A DNA stretch of 64,000 bases from Anaerolineales bacterium (GTDB lineage Bacteria > Chloroflexota > Anaerolineae > Anaerolineales > UBA11579), in contig JAJTXV010000005.1 of NCBI GenBank assembly GCA_021463845.1, forward strand, positions 131,718-195,717, written 5' to 3'. The notes beneath the pieces are model-generated. The model made no database searches. It saw nothing but the letters and a program-made list of their open reading frames with translations, and was not told the origin of the DNA. The position numbers and the translations under genes are program-made. Positions 62,160 through 64,000 of this stretch are shown here, one piece after another. Every line of letters begins with the position of its first letter. Position 1 is the first letter of the stretch.

Positions 62160-63152
62160 TTACCGCAGATCATGCAGGCTGGGCACGCCGGCCAGGCCGC
62201 GGGCGGCCTGCAGAGCGTTGTAGACCGCCTGCACCACCGCCTCGGCCGCAAAGGCGCCCACGATGCTGACATCCGCCTTCTTGCGCCCCGTGCTGAGCGC
62301 AAAGATGGTGTCGCCGTCCAGCATTGTGTTGGCCGGGCGCAGGCAGCGCGCCAGCCCGTTGCTGGCCATGGCGGCCACCTTCGTGGCGCCTTCTTTGTCC
62401 AGCTGGGCGTTGGTGGCCACCACGCCGATGACGGTGTTGCTGCCCTGTGCCAGGCCCATCACGCTGCGCCCGGCCGCGGTGCGCAGCAGCTGCAGGCTGT
62501 CAGCGAAGACGCCCTTGCCGATCTTGAGCGGGCCTTTCTTCACGGAACGCACGCCCGCCAGTATCTCGCCATCCGGCCCGATCACATCGCCAAAAGTGTT
62601 GACCGCAATCAACGCGCCCACCTTGACCCCGCCGCCCGCGTCCAGCAGGGCGTTGCCGATGCCGCCCTTCACCGCCTGGCCCATTCCCAATAGCTTGCCG
62701 ACGGTGGCGCCCATGCCCGCCCCGGCGTTGCCCTGGGCCGGCTCGCCGGCGCTGGCGTTCTGGCAGGCTATATAGCCCATCTCGGCGTCCGGGCGACGTT
62801 TGGCCGAGCCGATGCCCAGGTCGAACAAGATGGCCGCCGGCACGATCGGCACCCGCGCCACGCCCACGTTCAAGCCCACTTTGCGCTCCTCGAGGTAGCG
62901 CATGGCCCCGCTGGCCGCGTCCAGCCCAAAGGCCGAGCCGCCCGCCAGCATGACCGCGTGCACCTTGCTCACCAGGTGGGCCGGGCGCAGCGCGTCCGTC
63001 TCACGCGTGCCGGGCGCGCCGCCGCGCTGGTCTACGCCGGCCACCGCGCCCTTCTCGGTCAGGATGACGGTGCAGCCGGTAGCGGCCTCTTCGTCATGCG
63101 CATGGCCGACGCGGATGCCGGGGATGGCAGTGATGGAGTTATTTGTTGGCAT
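62160..63152 (-). CDS. P1-family (DmpA/S58-type) peptidase homologue
   Basis: 330 residues with AGGAGA upstream. Family motifs: ITAIPGIRVGHAHDEEAATGCTVIL, AVMLAGGSAFGLDAASG, GNAGAGMGATVGK, and the catalytic Thr/Ser region VIGVVATNAQLDKEGATKVAAMASNGLARCLRP with DGDTIFALSTG. Self-processing at an internal residue creates the nucleophile in this N-terminal-nucleophile-like family. The substrates are small peptides or amides; the physiological role here is unknown. Confidence 0.88.
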   Translation of the reverse strand: MPTNNSITAIPGIRVGHAHDEEAATGCTVILTEKGAVAGVDQRGGAPGTRETDALRPAHLVSKVHAVMLAGGSAFGLDAASGAMRYLEERKVGLNVGVARVPIVPAAILFDLGIGSAKRRPDAEMGYIACQNASAGEPAQGNAGAGMGATVGKLLGMGQAVKGGIGNALLDAGGGVKVGALIAVNTFGDVIGPDGEILAGVRSVKKGPLKIGKGVFADSLQLLRTAAGRSVMGLAQGSNTVIGVVATNAQLDKEGATKVAAMASNGLARCLRPANTMLDGDTIFALSTGRKKADVSIVGAFAAEAVVQAVYNALQAARGLAGVPSLHDLR

Positions 63153-63214
63153 AGGTCTCCTGCGGGGAGTGTATCAGCTATCGGCGAACAGCCCTACCCT
63201 ACTCCGCAAAAACA

Positions 63215-63242
63215 AAAAGGCCGAGCGTATGCTCGGCCTTTT
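63215..63242. terminator. Terminator after aspS
   Basis: A 12-bp perfect stem AAAAGGCCGAGC/GCTCGGCCTTTT with a four-base loop lies directly after the aspS stop on the reverse strand. Confidence 0.85.
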
Positions 63243-63246
63243 GTGT

Positions 63247-64000
63247 TTACTCGGCTTTCTTGGGTGCGTCGACCTTGATGTGCAGCTCTTTGAGCTGGCG
63301 ATCCTCAGTGGGCGACGGCGCGTCGGCCATCACATCGCGGGCGGCCTGGTTCTTGGGGAAGGCGATGACCTCGCGGATGCTGTCTTCGTCAGCCAGGATC
63401 ATGGCCAGGCGGTCAATGCCGGAAGCGATGCCGCCGTGCGGTGGTGCGCCGTACTCGAAGGCTTCCAGCATGTGGCCGAAGCGCTCCTGCGCCACGTCCT
63501 CGCTGAGGCCGATCAGCTTGAAGATGCGCGATTGCAAGGCGCGGTCGTGGATGCGGATGGAGCCGCCAGCCACTTCGGTGTTGTTGAGCACCATGTCGTA
63601 CTGGGTGCCGCGCATGTTGGCCGGGTCTTTCTCGATCAGGTCAATATCCTCTGGCATGGGCGAGGTGAACAGATGCTGGCTGGGGTCCCAGCGCTGCTCC
63701 TCCTCGTTCCAGAAGGCGAACGGGAAATCAATGACCCAGCAAAACGCCAGCAGGTCCGGGTCGGCCAGCTTGAGTTGCTCGGCCAGGTGGACGCGCAGGC
63801 GGCCGAGGGTGTCATAAACCACGGCCGGCTGGTCAGCCACGAACAACAGCAGGTCGCCGGGCTCGGCGCTCATGGCCTGCTTGAGGGCGGCCAGCCCCTC
63901 AGGGCTGAGGAACTTGATGAACGAAGAGCGGTCCTCGCCTTCGCTGGCGACGGCCAGCCAGGCCAGGCCCTTGGCCTTGAACTGCTTGACGTAGTCGGTC
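63247..64000 (-). CDS. aspS: Aspartyl-tRNA synthetase, C-terminal part (cut by window edge)
   Basis: About 250 residues up to the stop at 63247; the gene continues past the right edge. EGEDRSSFIKFLSPEGLAALKQ and EPGDLLLFVADQPAVVYDTLGRLR belong to the GAD insertion domain of bacterial-type AspRS. The catalytic part follows: VIDFPFAFWNEEEQRWDPSQHLFTSP, then YDMVLNNTEVAGGSIRIHD and motif 3 PPHGGIASGIDRLAMIL. The C-terminal SPTEDRQLKELHIKV is the usual end. It charges tRNA-Asp; discriminating or Asp/Asn-dual type cannot be told. Confidence 0.95.
   Translation of the reverse strand, partial: TDYVKQFKAKGLAWLAVASEGEDRSSFIKFLSPEGLAALKQAMSAEPGDLLLFVADQPAVVYDTLGRLRVHLAEQLKLADPDLLAFCWVIDFPFAFWNEEEQRWDPSQHLFTSPMPEDIDLIEKDPANMRGTQYDMVLNNTEVAGGSIRIHDRALQSRIFKLIGLSEDVAQERFGHMLEAFEYGAPPHGGIASGIDRLAMILADEDSIREVIAFPKNQAARDVMADAPSPTEDRQLKELHIKVDAPKKAE

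Overview
The window is GC-rich, gene-dense bacterial chromosome. Genes sit in tight operons on both strands, with many ATGA or TGATG stop/start overlaps. The best guess for the source is a Chloroflexota bacterium of the Anaerolineae type. This rests on an FMN-riboswitch-controlled RibXY-type riboflavin importer, a System I (Ccm) cytochrome c pathway with a Cys-type CcmE, a split methylmalonyl-CoA mutase, and the general protein style. No rRNA, tRNA or taxonomic marker is complete here, so the assignment is inference.

Layout. 1-975 is the start of polA. 1074-3783 holds a receiver-like protein fused to an inactivated IS200/IS605-type domain, and an AI-2E family permease. 3858-11908 is one ten-gene cytochrome c maturation operon on the minus strand, in the order ccmE-F-H-G-(CcmI-like)-(membrane cytochrome c)-A-B-C-D. 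11957-15142 is a visibly AT-rich three-gene island of unknown function: a TPR protein and two small membrane proteins. 15262-18188 is an FMN riboswitch and the ABC importer it controls, followed by palindromic repeats. 18507-20969 carries ferritin, an SPFH/band-7 protein and a PyrK-like iron-sulfur protein. 21467-28881 is housekeeping: phosphohexomutase, a cNMP/PH membrane protein, def, recF, rsmG, a C39-like/LysM protein and infA. 28985-31169 is methylmalonyl-CoA mutase large subunit plus epimerase. 31166-36898 has two tandem EamA transporters and a MarR-controlled MacAB-like efflux operon. 37026-43354 has a recombinase-fold protein without its catalytic residues, tilS, a receiver-CpaE/MinD fusion, mutL and a lipoprotein. 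43424-49857 includes a fumarase/aspartase, a zinc ribbon with a histone-like tail, superoxide dismutase, ferredoxin and malQ. 50035-56074 carries a membrane protein, an aldo/keto reductase, an M24 peptidase, mgsA, and a YCII/ECF42-like sigma pair. 56218-56425 is a candidate structured noncoding RNA. The remainder holds a VUT/QueT-like transporter, phhB, a ligand-binding lipoprotein, a YcaQ-like glycosylase, an SGNH hydrolase, a receiver-like protein, a Yip1 protein, a P1 peptidase and the end of aspS.

Cross-cutting themes. (1) Several genes (polA, rsmG, tilS, mutL, phhB, the C39/LysM gene and the cNMP/PH gene) have a -10-like hexamer ending 6-7 bases before the start codon, which points to leaderless mRNAs. 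(2) Intergenic spaces carry several families of palindromic repeats, some of them inside the riboswitch leader. (3) Mobile-element enzymes appear to have been recruited as catalytically dead proteins at least twice. (4) Lys/Ala-rich histone-like tails occur on two unrelated proteins.

The observations most worth following are the candidate RNA at 56218-56425, the FMN riboswitch with hairpins inserted in its P2 loop and partial copies of its 5' arm upstream, the receiver plus dead Y1-transposase fusion, the dead tyrosine recombinase, and the AT-rich TPR/membrane cassette.
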